Source: Loigolactobacillus iwatensis (lineage in GTDB: Bacteria; Bacillota; Bacilli; Lactobacillales; Lactobacillaceae). Taken from it: a stretch of 64,000 nucleotides of DNA. The notes under the pieces were generated by a model. That model was given only the letters and a program-made list of their open reading frames with translations. It did no database searches and had not been told where the DNA came from. The first letter of the stretch is position 1. Every line of letters starts with the position of its first letter. A program made the translations under genes and the position numbers. Location: the NCBI RefSeq assembly GCF_003950295.1, contig NZ_RHNP01000015.1, forward strand, positions 1-64,000. The letters run 5' to 3'. Of this stretch, positions 17,505-27,811 are shown one piece after another.

Positions 17505-18341
17505 ATGAAAAAAATTGAAAAAGCAGCACTATTTTTAAAACAGCACCGGCAACTATTTCGTTGTCCTGTTTGCCAAGCGGCCTATACATCGGTAACGGAT
17601 AAAAGCATTATTTGTCCTAATGGTCACCGACTTGATTTAAACAAAAAAGGGACCCTCTATTTTTTGCGGCGGGCAATTGCTCCTGAATACGACAAAGAGA
17701 TGTTGCTTTGCCGTCGGCGCATTTTGCAAGCGGGTCTTTTCGATCCTTTTGTTGATTTGATCAAGACACAGTTACCTCCCGCAGCCACTGCTTTAGATGT
17801 TGGCTGCGGCGAAGGGACAACGCTGAATCAAATGGAGGACCAACTTGCAACTGCGGTGGGTTTTGATATTTCAACTGATGGTATCAATTTAGCAACACAA
17901 CAAGCAACTAAGGCTTTTTTCTGTGTCGCTGATCTGGCCCACCTACCTTTTAATGAGCACACCTTTGATGTTATCTTCAATATCTTCTCACCGTCTAATT
18001 ACCATGAATTTAGCCGAATTTTACGGCCAGCGGGGAAGGTCATCAAAGTAATTCCAAATGCTGATTATCTGAAGGAACTGCGGCAGGCCCTATACGCCGA
18101 TGATGCGCAGAACAAGACTTATTCCAACGAGGCTGTGTTAACTCATTTTAAAGAAAATTACGCAAAAGTAACGGCAAAGCAAGTTAATTACCAGTTTCCA
18201 CTGACTCCTGCTTTAAGTCATGACTTGTTGTACATGACACCTTTACATTGGCACGCAAAACCAGAACGCATTCAAGGGGTTTTGGCCGAACCGTTTTCAA
18301 AAATAACCGTTGACGTCACGGTTTTAACGGGTGAAAAATAA
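17505..18341 (+). CDS. rlmA: 23S rRNA (guanine-N1)-methyltransferase RlmA family
   Basis: A 278-residue enzyme. An N-terminal zinc finger (C20, C23, C37, H41 in CPVC...CPNGH) is followed by a Rossmann methyltransferase domain with the SAM motif ALDVGCGEGTT at about 97-107 and the NIFSPSNYHEFSRIL block typical of RlmA. The family methylates G745 or G748 in 23S hairpin 35; which of the two cannot be told here. AAGGA precedes the start. It is a single-gene unit with a hairpin terminator before trmL. Confidence 0.88.
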   Translation: MKKIEKAALFLKQHRQLFRCPVCQAAYTSVTDKSIICPNGHRLDLNKKGTLYFLRRAIAPEYDKEMLLCRRRILQAGLFDPFVDLIKTQLPPAATALDVGCGEGTTLNQMEDQLATAVGFDISTDGINLATQQATKAFFCVADLAHLPFNEHTFDVIFNIFSPSNYHEFSRILRPAGKVIKVIPNADYLKELRQALYADDAQNKTYSNEAVLTHFKENYAKVTAKQVNYQFPLTPALSHDLLYMTPLHWHAKPERIQGVLAEPFSKITVDVTVLTGEK

Positions 18342-18496
18342 TTTAGACCTCATCAAGAAATGTCATCAATTTGTAATTTTAAACGGTTGTTAAAGTGATA
18401 GGTGGGTGTTATATTAGTGGTAAGGAATTTTTTTCATTGACTTTTATCAGAATAACCTTTAAGTTTTGATAAAAATGAGTGATTAATACTTCACTA

Positions 18497-18541
18497 ACGT
18501 AGCGTTTCGCCGTGCCCACACCGAAGCGATACGTTTTTTTG
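18497..18541 (+). terminator. Terminator upstream of trmL
   Basis: ACGTAGCGTTTCG pairs imperfectly with CGAAGCGATACGT, followed by seven T. It ends the rlmA transcript. Upstream, TTTATCA / TGATAAA (18445-18472) forms another small stem in the same spacer. Confidence 0.7.
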
Positions 18542-18549
18542 TTGTCTTT

Positions 18550-18578
18550 TTTACGTAATGTGTCATTTAGTTTATACT
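18550..18578 (+). promoter_or_regulatory. Promoter of trmL
   Basis: TTTACG (18550-18555) and TATACT (18573-18578) with a 17-base spacer, 32 bases before the trmL start. Confidence 0.55.
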
Positions 18579-18610
18579 TAAAAGTAAATTTAAAAAAGGA
18601 AGTTCACGTT

Positions 18611-19120
18611 ATGACGAATCATATTGCACTTTATGAACCACTGATGCCAGCTAATACAGGAAATATTGCCCGAACTTGTGCGGCAACGGATACCCACCTT
18701 CATCTAATTGAACCACTGGGCTTTTCAACGGATGATAAGCATATGAAGCGTGCCGGCCTTGATTATTGGAATAAGGTTGATATTACTTATCATGAAAGTC
18801 TGGACGCTTTTATAGCGTCTTTACCCGCAAACGCTAAGTTATATTTAATTAGTAAATTTTCTTCTAAAGTTTATTCTGATGTCGATTATACGGATACGCA
18901 ATTAGATCATTATTTTTTGTTTGGGAAGGAAACAACTGGTTTGCCAGAGCCGTTTATGCGGGAAAATCCAGAAAAAGCGTTACGAATTCCGATGACTAAC
19001 AAAGTGCGGGCGTTAAATTTATCAAATACAGCTGCCATTATTATTTATGAGGCTTTACGGCAACAAAGTTTTGCTGGTTTAGAGCGGAGTCATACTTACG
19101 AACACGATAAATTAAAATAA
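18611..19120 (+). CDS. trmL: tRNA (cytidine/uridine-34 2'-O)-methyltransferase TrmL
   Basis: A 169-residue SPOUT methyltransferase. The start at 18611 follows AAAAGGAAG and gives the family N-terminus [25 protein letters not shown], quoted in parts. Later family blocks are [11 protein letters not shown] and [19 protein letters not shown], which form the knotted SAM site. TrmL methylates the wobble ribose of tRNA-Leu isoacceptors. It lies 22 bases before topB and probably shares its transcript. Confidence 0.93.
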   Translation: MTNHIALYEPLMPANTGNIARTCAATDTHLHLIEPLGFSTDDKHMKRAGLDYWNKVDITYHESLDAFIASLPANAKLYLISKFSSKVYSDVDYTDTQLDHYFLFGKETTGLPEPFMRENPEKALRIPMTNKVRALNLSNTAAIIIYEALRQQSFAGLERSHTYEHDKLK

Positions 19121-19142
19121 CCAACGATAAAGGAGACAATTT

Positions 19143-21212
19143 TTGAAAACTTTAGTTGTTGCGGAAAAACCGAGTGTTGCCGAATCACTGGCAAAGGTTT
19201 TAAGAGCAGATCAAAAGAGTCGGCATTATTATGAGGGTCAAGATTACATTGTAACTTGGGCGTTAGGTCATTTGATGACGCTAAAAATGCCGGAAGATTA
19301 CAAAAAGGAATGGCAAACTTGGACCTTTGATACCTTGCCGTTGCTACCAAAAAAAATGGAAACTAAGCCGTTGCCTAAAACGCGCGCACAATTAAAGGCC
19401 ATTCAAACGCTAGGCAAGCGGTCAGATATTAAAGAAGCAGTTATTGCAACTGATGCTGGCCGTGAAGGTGAGTTAGTTGCCCGTTGGATTTTAGAGTATA
19501 TTCGTTTTAATAAACCAGTTAAACGTTTGTGGATTTCGTCGCAAACGGATAAGGCAATTAAGGATGGATTTGCACATTTACGTCCGGCTAAAGATTACGA
19601 TAACTTATATTCTGCGGCTAAGGCACGTGCTACGGCCGATTGGTTAATTGGATTGAACGTTACCCGAGCGCTAACCGTAAAATACAACGATAATCTATCG
19701 GCTGGCCGGGTTCAAACCCCAACTTTAGGGTTAGTAGCTAAACAAGAGGCACTGATTAATCAATTTAAGCCCCAAATGTACTATACTTTGAGCTTTGTGA
19801 CCAAGCATGGTGACGCACAAATGCAAGGTAATCCACGTCTGACTTTAGAAAAGGCTCAGGCTCTCCAACTTGAATTACAGGACGAAACGGCGTTAGTGAC
19901 GGAGATTAAGGCGAAGAACAAACGACAAAAAGCACCATTACCTTATGATTTAACTGAATTACAGAAAGACGCTAATCAACGTTATCAATTTTCAGCAAAG
20001 AAGACACTTAACTTGTTACAGACGCTTTATGAACAATATAAAGTAGTGACGTATCCGCGGACTGATTCTAAATATTTAACCAGTGATTTAAAGAATACGA
20101 TGCAGGAACGTTTAATTGCAATTAGTCGTTATGAACCTCAACCTCAGGCTAAAAAATTAGCGGCCAAAAAGGCACCAGTATTGCAACAACAAGTTTTTAA
20201 TGATGCTAAAGTCGGCGATCATTATGGGTTAATTCCCACTGAACAAATGCCCCAGGCTGAGCGTTTTTCCAACGATGAACAGAAAATTTATAATTTAATC
20301 GTTGAGCGCTTCATTGGTTTATTTTTACCTGACTATCAAGAAGCGCAGCAGCAATATTCTTTACGGCTAAAAACAACGACTTTTGTCCTCAAAGTGACGC
20401 AAGTGACCGTTGCTGGGTTTAAGCAAGTTGAGTTAACTTCACAGAATATTACGCAATTTAAGAAGGGGACGGTAATGGCCGGTAAACTTACGTTAAATAA
20501 GCAATTAACGCAAGCACCGAAACCGCTCAGTGAAGCAACGTTATTAGTCCAAATGGAAAAAGATGGTTTAGGAACGCCAGCAACACGAGCCGAGATTATT
20601 GAAAAAATAATTTCCACCGGTTTGATGGAGCGAACTGGGCGGCACGTAAAGGTGACGCCAAAGGGTAATCAGTTGCTTAAATTAGTTAATCCCAGCCTAA
20701 CGTCACCTAAATTAACGGCACAGTGGGAAACTGAATTAGAACAAATTGCTGCAGGACAGTTATCACAACAGAAATTTGTCACGCAAATTCGTGACGCAAC
20801 AGTTGACTTAGTTAAAGAAGTTAAAAACAGTTCGGCTGATTATAAGGACTTTAATTTAACGGCCAAGGTGTGTCCTAAATGCGGGGCCCATTTACGTGAA
20901 AAGCAAACCCGTAATGGTGTATTATTAGTTTGTAGTAATCAGAATTGTGATTATTATCGCCGTCGTGATCCTAAGGTAACCAATCATCGCTGTCCGCAAT
21001 GTCATAAAAAGATGATCTTGCTGACTGGTGAGAGGGGGGATTACTTTAAGTGTACTAATTGTAATTTGACCCAAAAGGTAACTGATATTAAAAAGCACAA
21101 AAAAATGAGTAAACATGAAGAGACGCAACTGTTAAAGAAAGTTAATGCAGATGATGAACCACAGGAAAGTCCGTTAGCGCAAGCGTTGAAGGCCGCAATG
21201 GCCCGAAAATAG
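19143..21212 (+). CDS. topB: DNA topoisomerase III
   Basis: A 689-residue type IA topoisomerase with a TTG start after AAAGGAG. The Toprim domain begins at TLVVAEKPSVAESLA, with the acidic ATDAGREGE triad at about 103-110. The catalytic tyrosine is Y304 in TYPRTDS. Two zinc ribbons follow near the C-terminus (CPKCGAHL...CSNQNCDYY and CPQCHKKM...CTNC), then a charged tail. It decatenates and relaxes negatively supercoiled DNA through single-strand passage. Likely co-transcribed with trmL upstream and the DUF1149 gene downstream. Confidence 0.93.
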   Translation: MKTLVVAEKPSVAESLAKVLRADQKSRHYYEGQDYIVTWALGHLMTLKMPEDYKKEWQTWTFDTLPLLPKKMETKPLPKTRAQLKAIQTLGKRSDIKEAVIATDAGREGELVARWILEYIRFNKPVKRLWISSQTDKAIKDGFAHLRPAKDYDNLYSAAKARATADWLIGLNVTRALTVKYNDNLSAGRVQTPTLGLVAKQEALINQFKPQMYYTLSFVTKHGDAQMQGNPRLTLEKAQALQLELQDETALVTEIKAKNKRQKAPLPYDLTELQKDANQRYQFSAKKTLNLLQTLYEQYKVVTYPRTDSKYLTSDLKNTMQERLIAISRYEPQPQAKKLAAKKAPVLQQQVFNDAKVGDHYGLIPTEQMPQAERFSNDEQKIYNLIVERFIGLFLPDYQEAQQQYSLRLKTTTFVLKVTQVTVAGFKQVELTSQNITQFKKGTVMAGKLTLNKQLTQAPKPLSEATLLVQMEKDGLGTPATRAEIIEKIISTGLMERTGRHVKVTPKGNQLLKLVNPSLTSPKLTAQWETELEQIAAGQLSQQKFVTQIRDATVDLVKEVKNSSADYKDFNLTAKVCPKCGAHLREKQTRNGVLLVCSNQNCDYYRRRDPKVTNHRCPQCHKKMILLTGERGDYFKCTNCNLTQKVTDIKKHKKMSKHEETQLLKKVNADDEPQESPLAQALKAAMARK

Positions 21213-21229
21213 CAAGGAGGAAGTCCAGT

Positions 21230-21631
21230 ATGAAAACCAAGGCGGAACCAATTATTGTTGAACATTTCCATTATGACAGTGTAGATTCCGACACTAAGCC
21301 CAAAACCGACGTTCAGGTTTCGTTAACGGAAGTTGAAGCAACTGGGGATGGTGCCGAAGAAAAGATGGCTGCAGGAAAGATTTTTCAGTTTTCAGTTCCA
21401 TTTACGGTTACTCTGGATGGTTTTCAAGTTAGTGGCTTAATTCGGCGAATTGTTCAGTTGTTGGATTTTAATGGGGAGCCTAGTGATATTTCGGCCGAAG
21501 AAATGCAAAAATTATCCCGGCCACTGGTAGAATATATTGAAACCTTAACTTATCAAGTCACGATTGTTGCCATTGATCATGGTGTTCAACTGGATTTTCA
21601 ACCTAACGATGCAGATTCTGATAAGCAGTAA
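21230..21631 (+). CDS. DUF1149 family protein
   Basis: A 133-residue protein that fits the DUF1149 family of lactobacilli and streptococci, thought to adopt a SecB-like fold. It has no signal peptide or membrane segment. The central part (FQFSVPFTVTLDGFQVSGLIRRIV) alternates in a strand-like way and the tail is acidic. AAGGAGGAAG stands before the ATG, 17 bases after topB, so the two are likely co-transcribed. No function is established. Confidence 0.72.
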   Translation: MKTKAEPIIVEHFHYDSVDSDTKPKTDVQVSLTEVEATGDGAEEKMAAGKIFQFSVPFTVTLDGFQVSGLIRRIVQLLDFNGEPSDISAEEMQKLSRPLVEYIETLTYQVTIVAIDHGVQLDFQPNDADSDKQ

Positions 21632-21695
21632 TTACTTGACGTACGATTATTTCAAATAAAGCGCAAGACAAAGATCAGCTTAACCACATTACTTA

Positions 21696-21790
21696 GGCCG
21701 TGTTTGAACATTACTTTTGTTAGCCCGTTTCTGACCAATTTGGTTGAAGCGTACTTGAAAAAGTAGTTCCCGTTTTTTTCAATCACGACT
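21696..21790 (+). repeat. Dispersed repeat family A, copy 4
   Basis: Left end GGCCGTGTTTGAACATTACTTT, then ACCAATTTGGTTGAAGCG and the hairpin TACTT-GAAA-AAGTA (21752-21765). The right end is vague. It lies between the DUF1149 gene and ftsK; the rest of that spacer contains only the ftsK promoter region. Confidence 0.6.
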
Positions 21791-21932
21791 TCAGTTTGTT
21801 AAAATTAGGGGCTACTAGCCACGTGGTTTAAGCAGTAAATTGACTTTGTTTTGTGCTTTTTTATTGAATACCAATATAATCTGCTTTTGTTGCCTGTTCT
21901 TTAATTAAATAACGTTAAGTTTTCTTCCGGTG

Positions 21933-21954
21933 CAAACAAAAGTTTGTGTATAAT
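21933..21954 (+). promoter_or_regulatory. ftsK promoter with palindromic spacer
   Basis: TATAAT at 21949-21954 is a consensus -10 box. The sequence just upstream, CAAAC-AAAA-GTTTG (21933-21946), is a perfect small palindrome that would fall between -35 and -10; no good -35 is visible. An operator role is possible but unsupported. Confidence 0.45.
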
Positions 21955-21985
21955 GGGTGAAGAAGTCTTGAAAGTAGGTGTTTTT

Positions 21986-24343
21986 GTGGCAACTCAAAAA
22001 CCACGACGTAAACGAACAACACGTAAACGTCAAAGTACGGCCACACGAAAAAGAAAAGCTAAAAGAACAACGCGTTCCGTAAACGGAATTGGTGTTTTCT
22101 TTATTTTAATTAGCATTTTTGCAATTTTTAAATGGGGTTTTATCGGGAATCTATTCGCCAATTGTTTTCGCTTTTTAGGTGGTGACACTTTTCAATTTTT
22201 GGCCGCGTTACTGGCCATTTACGGCCTATTTCTATTAGTAAGCGGTCGGGGACCTGTACTGCCTAAGAAGCAATTGGCAGGGCTTAGTTTGGCCTACCTT
22301 AGTTTGTTACTGTTACTAGAAGCACAATGGTTTATTCAACTAAATCTCCACAGCCATTTTTGGAGTGTCGCTTGGCGATTCTTAATGGCCGATTTTCAAA
22401 AAGGTAGCGTAACTGTTACGCTAGGCGGCGGAATGACTGGGGCTGCTCTTTATAGCTTAAGTTATTTTTTAGTGGCTCAAATTGGTACTTATATTATAGC
22501 CGGATTAGGTTTACTAGCCGGTGTGATGCTGATGCTGGATATTCCATTTCAAGCAATAACCAAGTTGTTAACTGGCTTGGTAAGCGGCATTAAGCATTGT
22601 ACTCAGTGGTTAATTAGTGGCCTACAAACGCTTGCTCAGGCGGTTAGAAGGATTGTTCCTAGTTGGTCGACAACGTTACGACCACCAAAAAAGAAAGCCG
22701 AGAAGCCGGCGGTTATGAAAAAGACACCCGTGACAGTGGACAAAGATTTACCAAAGCCAGTTGCACAAAAGGCCGCAGACGCTGCACCAACGATTAATGT
22801 TGCCACACAGCAGAGCCAACAACAGGCAACGGTTGATCCTATTTCGTTAGCAAAAACCACGGCTACAAAAGAAGAGACACCGGCCCAAACATTGGTTCAA
22901 CCAACGATGACGGCTAGCGATTATGTCCTTCCTAGTCCTGATTTATTACAGGCAATTCCACCAACTGATCAAAGTGATGAGTACCGGGCAATTAAAAAAA
23001 ATAGCGTTAAGCTGAAACAAACTTTTGATAGCTTTGGAATCGATGTTGAAGTGAAAAATGTTAACTTGGGGCCGGCAGTTACTAAGTATGAAATAAAGCC
23101 GGCGATTGGTGTTAAGGTCAGTAAAATTGTTAGTTTAACGGATGATTTGGCACTAGCACTTGCAGCAAAGGATGTCCGAATTGAAGCGCCAATTCCTGGT
23201 AAGTCCTTAATTGGAATTGAAGTTCCAAATCGACAGATCTCAACGGTCTCTTTTCGTGATGTGATTGAATCCCAACCGAAACACCCAGGAAAGCCATTAA
23301 TAGTGCCAGTTGGACGTGATATTTCTGGTAATGTGATCATGATTGATATCACTAAAATGCCCCATTTATTAATCGCTGGGGCTACCGGTAGTGGTAAGTC
23401 AGTTATGATTAATGACATTATTACGGCAATTTTGATGGCGGCCAAGCCTGATGAAGTTAAGCTAATGATGATTGATCCTAAAAAGGTTGAGTTGTCCGTT
23501 TATAACGGGGTACCGCACTTAATTACCCCAGTCGTTACTGATGCCAAAAAAGCGGCTCAGGCACTGCACAAAGTTGTTGCCGAGATGGAACGACGCTATG
23601 AATTATTTGCTCAGTTCGGTAAACGTAATATTACAGAATATAATCAAGGCATTCAGCAGCAAAATCAAACTGCTGATGAAAAGCAACCAACAATGCCGTA
23701 TATCATTTCAATTGTTGATGAATTAGCGGACCTGATGATGGTAGCGTCAAATGAAGTTGAAGACGCCATTGTGCGCTTGGCGCAGATGGGACGTGCTGCT
23801 GGAATTCATATGATTTTAGCGACGCAACGTCCCTCAGTTGATGTTATTACTGGTTTAATTAAGGCTAATGTTCCCAGTCGGATGGCCTTTGCAGTTTCAT
23901 CAGGCGTTGATTCGCGAACAATTATTGATAGTACAGGGGCCGAAAAATTATTAGGGCGCGGGGATATGTTATACTTACCAATCGACCAGAATAAGCCAAT
24001 TCGTGTTCAAGGCGCGTTTATTGCTGCTAAAGACGTTGAGGCCGTTGTTAACTTTATTAAAGAACAACAAACGGCCGAATACGATGATAATATGTTACCT
24101 GATGATGAAAACAAAGAAGAGTTAGATAATCCTGACGATGAGTTATTCCCAGATGCCGTCCAATTAGTTGCAAAGTTACAGACTGCAAGTATTTCCATGC
24201 TGCAACGTCGATTTCGAATTGGTTACAATCGTGCTGCACGGATGATTGACGAAATGGAACAGCGTGGAATCGTTGGACCTTCAGAAGGTAGTAAGCCACG
24301 AAAAGTGTACATTCGCGATCAAGACGATGCGACAAAAGAATAA
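21986..24343 (+). CDS. ftsK: DNA translocase FtsK/SpoIIIE
   Basis: A 785-residue translocase. I chose the GTG at 21986, since the TATAAT promoter lies just upstream and the product then opens with the basic [15 protein letters not shown] tail. Four to five membrane segments cover about 35-190, a linker rich in Pro, Lys and Gln covers 230-320, and the motor follows with Walker A GATGSGKS near 464 and [10 protein letters not shown] as Walker B. The C-terminal winged-helix gamma domain ([20 protein letters not shown]) reads polar DNA motifs. It moves chromosomal DNA through the closing septum. It starts a Bacillus-like ftsK-ymfF-ymfH-ymfI-rodZ-pgsA block. Confidence 0.94.
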   Translation: MATQKPRRKRTTRKRQSTATRKRKAKRTTRSVNGIGVFFILISIFAIFKWGFIGNLFANCFRFLGGDTFQFLAALLAIYGLFLLVSGRGPVLPKKQLAGLSLAYLSLLLLLEAQWFIQLNLHSHFWSVAWRFLMADFQKGSVTVTLGGGMTGAALYSLSYFLVAQIGTYIIAGLGLLAGVMLMLDIPFQAITKLLTGLVSGIKHCTQWLISGLQTLAQAVRRIVPSWSTTLRPPKKKAEKPAVMKKTPVTVDKDLPKPVAQKAADAAPTINVATQQSQQQATVDPISLAKTTATKEETPAQTLVQPTMTASDYVLPSPDLLQAIPPTDQSDEYRAIKKNSVKLKQTFDSFGIDVEVKNVNLGPAVTKYEIKPAIGVKVSKIVSLTDDLALALAAKDVRIEAPIPGKSLIGIEVPNRQISTVSFRDVIESQPKHPGKPLIVPVGRDISGNVIMIDITKMPHLLIAGATGSGKSVMINDIITAILMAAKPDEVKLMMIDPKKVELSVYNGVPHLITPVVTDAKKAAQALHKVVAEMERRYELFAQFGKRNITEYNQGIQQQNQTADEKQPTMPYIISIVDELADLMMVASNEVEDAIVRLAQMGRAAGIHMILATQRPSVDVITGLIKANVPSRMAFAVSSGVDSRTIIDSTGAEKLLGRGDMLYLPIDQNKPIRVQGAFIAAKDVEAVVNFIKEQQTAEYDDNMLPDDENKEELDNPDDELFPDAVQLVAKLQTASISMLQRRFRIGYNRAARMIDEMEQRGIVGPSEGSKPRKVYIRDQDDATKE

Positions 24344-24348
24344 GAGGA

Positions 24349-24377
24349 TTGCATGATTTTTGGTAATCTCGTATGAT
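24349..24377 (+). promoter_or_regulatory. Promoter of the ymfF-ymfH-ymfI genes
   Basis: TTGCAT (24349-24354), 17 bases, TATGAT (24372-24377), directly after the ftsK stop. Confidence 0.65.
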
Positions 24378-24424
24378 TATAGTATCCTAAAAAATTAGGC
24401 GGTTTAAAAATAGGAGGATTTTCT

Positions 24425-25696
24425 TTGATACAAACTTTGACCGATGGTGTCACTTTAAACGTTATACCATCAAAGCAGTTCAAAACAATTAGAGTTGTGC
24501 TGACCTTTTTGGCACCCTTAGATAATAAGACAATCACAAAGCGTTCATTGTTAGCTAGTTTACTAGAAACTAATAGTGCCGACTACCAAACCCAGACTGA
24601 TTTAGCAGCCAAGTTATCGGCGATGTACGGTGCAAACTTTGGTATTTCAGTGAATAAGCGCGGGAACGCCCATTTCTTTACCGTCACTTTAACGCTAACT
24701 AATGATAAGTTTTTACCGGTGCAAACTAATTTGTTAACCGAAGGGCTTGAGTTCTTAAAGTCAGTTTTATATCGACCTAACATTGTTGACAATGCCTTTG
24801 AGGCAGCCACTTTTCAGCGGGAAAAAGAAAATATGACCGCCTATTTGGCGTCGGTTTACGATAATAAACAGGCTTTTGCCAGTTTGAAATTACAGGCCCT
24901 CTATTTTAAAAATGATGAAAATCAACGCGTTCCTAGCTTTGGTAGTCAGTCTGTTTTAGATCAGATTCAACCAGATGAGCTTTACCAGTATTACCAAAAG
25001 ATGTTACGTGAAGATCAAATCTTGATCAATGTTTTAGGCGATGTTGATGAGTCCGTTGTTCGTGAAGCGTTTGCTGGCTTTTCTTTTGCGGCGCGGCAAG
25101 TACCAACAATGCCACTTTTTTATCACCAACCAGTTTTTGATCAAATTCAGGAAGAAACCCAAACACAGGCAGTTGTACAGGGAAAACTAAATTTGGCCTA
25201 CCAAGTTCCGACCTATTATTACGAACCGAATTATTTACCAATGTTGGTTACTAATGGTATTTTTGGCGGTTCACCGTTGGCCTTACTATTTACCAATGTT
25301 CGTGAAAAGGCTAGTTTGGCCTACTATGCTTCTAGTTCCTACGATGCTTTTCGCGGGATAATTACCGTGCAAACTGGAATTGATTCAAAAAATAAGACTC
25401 AGGTACTAGAAATTGTGGCCAAACAGCTTGCTTCCGTTCAAGCGGGGGATTTCAGTGATGATCTAATCGCTAAAACTAAGGCAATGATTATTAATCAGTA
25501 TATTTCTGGATTAGATAGTACGGGGTACTTAACAAATCAACAGTTAATTCAAACGCTGGTACCTACATCCAAAATAGCTATTGCTGATTTCCAGCAGCAA
25601 ATTATGTCAGTTACGAAACAACAGATTCAAGCGTTGGCTAAGCAGATTAAGTTACAGGCCATTTATTTTCTAAATGGTGAAGGAGGACAGGCCTAA
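24425..25696 (+). CDS. M16 family peptidase-like protein, YmfF type
   Basis: A 423-residue M16-family protein with a TTG start after AGGAGG. It has the two-domain M16 fold with the C-terminal block FGGSPLALLFTNVREKASLAYYASS, but the zinc-binding HxxEH motif is absent, so it is the non-catalytic partner. The next gene encodes the active partner, and the two very likely form a heterodimer as in other M16B pairs. Substrate unknown; in Bacillus the pair is ymfF-ymfH. Its stop overlaps the next start by one base. Confidence 0.88.
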   Translation: MIQTLTDGVTLNVIPSKQFKTIRVVLTFLAPLDNKTITKRSLLASLLETNSADYQTQTDLAAKLSAMYGANFGISVNKRGNAHFFTVTLTLTNDKFLPVQTNLLTEGLEFLKSVLYRPNIVDNAFEAATFQREKENMTAYLASVYDNKQAFASLKLQALYFKNDENQRVPSFGSQSVLDQIQPDELYQYYQKMLREDQILINVLGDVDESVVREAFAGFSFAARQVPTMPLFYHQPVFDQIQEETQTQAVVQGKLNLAYQVPTYYYEPNYLPMLVTNGIFGGSPLALLFTNVREKASLAYYASSSYDAFRGIITVQTGIDSKNKTQVLEIVAKQLASVQAGDFSDDLIAKTKAMIINQYISGLDSTGYLTNQQLIQTLVPTSKIAIADFQQQIMSVTKQQIQALAKQIKLQAIYFLNGEGGQA

Positions 25697-26994
25697 TGCA
25701 GGTTAAGCACTATAAAAATCTTGATGAAACACTTTATACGGAGACTTTGGCTAATGGCTTAAAGGTGGCGCTTTTACCTAAGGCTGGCTTTCACAAAACT
25801 TACGCTGTATTTACCACTAATTACGGTTCCATTGACAGTAAATTTGTGCCGTTGGGTCAACAAGAGCTAACAACGGTGCCAGACGGAATTGCACATTTCT
25901 TAGAACACAAAATGTTTGATAAAAAAGATGGCGACGTATTTGAAGTATTTGGTCGTTATGGCGCTAGTTCAAATGCGTTTACTAGTTTTACACGAACCAG
26001 TTACCTTTTTTCGGCGACAAACCATGTTCAGGAGAATTTAGCGACTTTATTAGATTTTGTGCAAGATCCTTACTTTACTCCGAAAACGGTTGCTAAAGAA
26101 AAGGGGATTATCGGACAAGAAATTGAAATGTACGATGATGATCCGAATTGGCGTTTGTTCTTTGGAATTGTCCAAAATCTTTACCCTAAACATCCCGTAA
26201 GAATTGATATTGCTGGTACGGTGGAATCCATCGCCAAGATTACTGCAGATGATTTATACCTTGCTTACCAGACGTTCTATCATCCTAGCAACATGAACCT
26301 GTTTGTTGTCGGGAACATTGATGCAAATGAAACTTTAAAATGGATAACGGCAAATCAGGAGACTAAAACTTTTGCACCTGCCGCACCAATTCAACGCCAA
26401 TTTCCAACTGAGGCAGTTGATGGCAGTGATATTATTCCTTATCGAGTGATTGAAATGCCGGTTAACCGGGGCAAGAGTGTTGTTGGAATTAAGGGTCTAG
26501 ATCAAGTTAAACAAGATCGTAGTGGACTCGTTTACCGAACAACTTTAAATTTATTGTTTGATCTGTTATTCGGCGATTCTTCTGCTAATTACCTGCGACT
26601 TTATGATAAGGGCGTTATTGACGATACGTTTGGTTATGAACTTAACGTTGAGCGTACTTTTCATTTTGCGGCCTTAAGCGGTGATACGGATAATCCACAG
26701 GAGTTGTCAGACGCAATTATTGCTATTTTGGATCACGCTGCGGCAAGCCCAGAATTAGCTACGGATCGTTTAGAATTGGTTAAAAAAGAAGCGTTAGGTC
26801 GTTTACTGCAATCATTTAATAGTCTAGAATTTATTGCTAATGAATATTCAGGCGATCATTTTGGGGATGCAACATTATTTGATCTTGTCCAAATTATTGA
26901 GCAAATTACTTTAACTGACGTTAAGCAGGTTGCCAAAAGTTTTATTCGCCAAGAGGCAATTAGTGTATTCCATATTGAACCCAAAGAAGGTTAA
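25696..26994 (+). CDS. M16 family zinc peptidase, YmfH type
   Basis: A 432-residue M16B peptidase with intact zinc ligands HFLEH at residues 67-71 and the downstream glutamate in KEKGIIGQEIEMYDD. It keeps the YHPSNMNLFVVGN strand typical of the group. It is expected to be the catalytic half of a heterodimer with the upstream product. The start overlaps the stop of the previous gene (TAATG) and has AGGAGG inside the previous coding end. Substrate unknown. Confidence 0.9.
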   Translation: MQVKHYKNLDETLYTETLANGLKVALLPKAGFHKTYAVFTTNYGSIDSKFVPLGQQELTTVPDGIAHFLEHKMFDKKDGDVFEVFGRYGASSNAFTSFTRTSYLFSATNHVQENLATLLDFVQDPYFTPKTVAKEKGIIGQEIEMYDDDPNWRLFFGIVQNLYPKHPVRIDIAGTVESIAKITADDLYLAYQTFYHPSNMNLFVVGNIDANETLKWITANQETKTFAPAAPIQRQFPTEAVDGSDIIPYRVIEMPVNRGKSVVGIKGLDQVKQDRSGLVYRTTLNLLFDLLFGDSSANYLRLYDKGVIDDTFGYELNVERTFHFAALSGDTDNPQELSDAIIAILDHAAASPELATDRLELVKKEALGRLLQSFNSLEFIANEYSGDHFGDATLFDLVQIIEQITLTDVKQVAKSFIRQEAISVFHIEPKEG

Positions 26995-26997
26995 AAG

Positions 26998-27726
26998 ATG
27001 CATCAATCAGCATTAATTATTGGCGCTTCAGGGGATATTGGTACAGTGGTGGCAAGGCGATTAGCTAAAGCCGGCTGGTCACTATATTTACATTATTTTC
27101 ATAGTGAGCAACGGGTTTTGCAGTTACAGGTGGAATTACAGCAGACTTATCCGAAACAGGATTTTTTCGTCTTGCAGTACGATTTAACTGAGGAAACGCA
27201 TTTAGATGAGCTAACTGAACGATTATTTCAGGTTGATGCGTTGATTTTTGCGGCGGGGATAACAACGTATGGTTTATTTTCCGAGACGACTAGTCAACAA
27301 ATTGAACAGTTGTGGGAAATGCACATCAAATTACCGATGTTATTATGCCAACGATTGGCACCTAAATTAGCTAAAAATCAGTGCGGGCGAATTATTTTTG
27401 TGGGCTCTGTCTATGGTGGCAGTGGTAGTGCAATGGAAGTTGGTTACAGCACGGTTAAGGGGGCACAATCGGCCTTTGCCAATGCGTACGCCAAAGAAGT
27501 TGCTTCCCTAGGAATTACAGTTAATGTCGTTGCACCAGGTGCTGTCGATACCCAAATGAATAAGCAGTTTTCAACAGCGGCGAAAGAAAATCTAAAAATG
27601 GAAATTCCGGCTAGTCGTTTAGCGCAGCCAGATGAAATTGCCTATTGGGTCGCGGCATTACTAGATCCTGCTGCTGGCTATTTAACTGGTCAAACGATTT
27701 ATGTGAGTGGTGGCTGGCGTAAATAA
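26998..27726 (+). CDS. Short-chain dehydrogenase/reductase (YmfI-like)
   Basis: A 242-residue SDR with the Rossmann motif GASGDIG (9-15), catalytic S137, Y150 and K154 (YSTVK), and the C-terminal GQTIYVSGGW typical of 3-oxoacyl-ACP reductase-like enzymes. It matches Bacillus YmfI in position. A FabG-like activity is possible but the main fatty-acid gene cluster is not here, so the substrate is left open. It starts three bases after the peptidase gene and shares its transcript. Confidence 0.88.
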   Translation: MHQSALIIGASGDIGTVVARRLAKAGWSLYLHYFHSEQRVLQLQVELQQTYPKQDFFVLQYDLTEETHLDELTERLFQVDALIFAAGITTYGLFSETTSQQIEQLWEMHIKLPMLLCQRLAPKLAKNQCGRIIFVGSVYGGSGSAMEVGYSTVKGAQSAFANAYAKEVASLGITVNVVAPGAVDTQMNKQFSTAAKENLKMEIPASRLAQPDEIAYWVAALLDPAAGYLTGQTIYVSGGWRK

Positions 27727-27759
27727 AAGAAATTCTTAATGAAACGGGCTTTTAGGTTA

Positions 27760-27768
27760 TGCTATACT
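27760..27768 (+). promoter_or_regulatory. Extended -10 before rodZ
   Basis: TGCTATACT combines an extended TGn with TATACT; transcription would begin about 35 bases before the rodZ start. The -35 region (TGAAAC at 27740) is weak. Confidence 0.5.
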
Positions 27769-27811
27769 AGAATTGAATTTTTGTGAAAAGGGCTGTAGGT
27801 GAAAATAAGCA

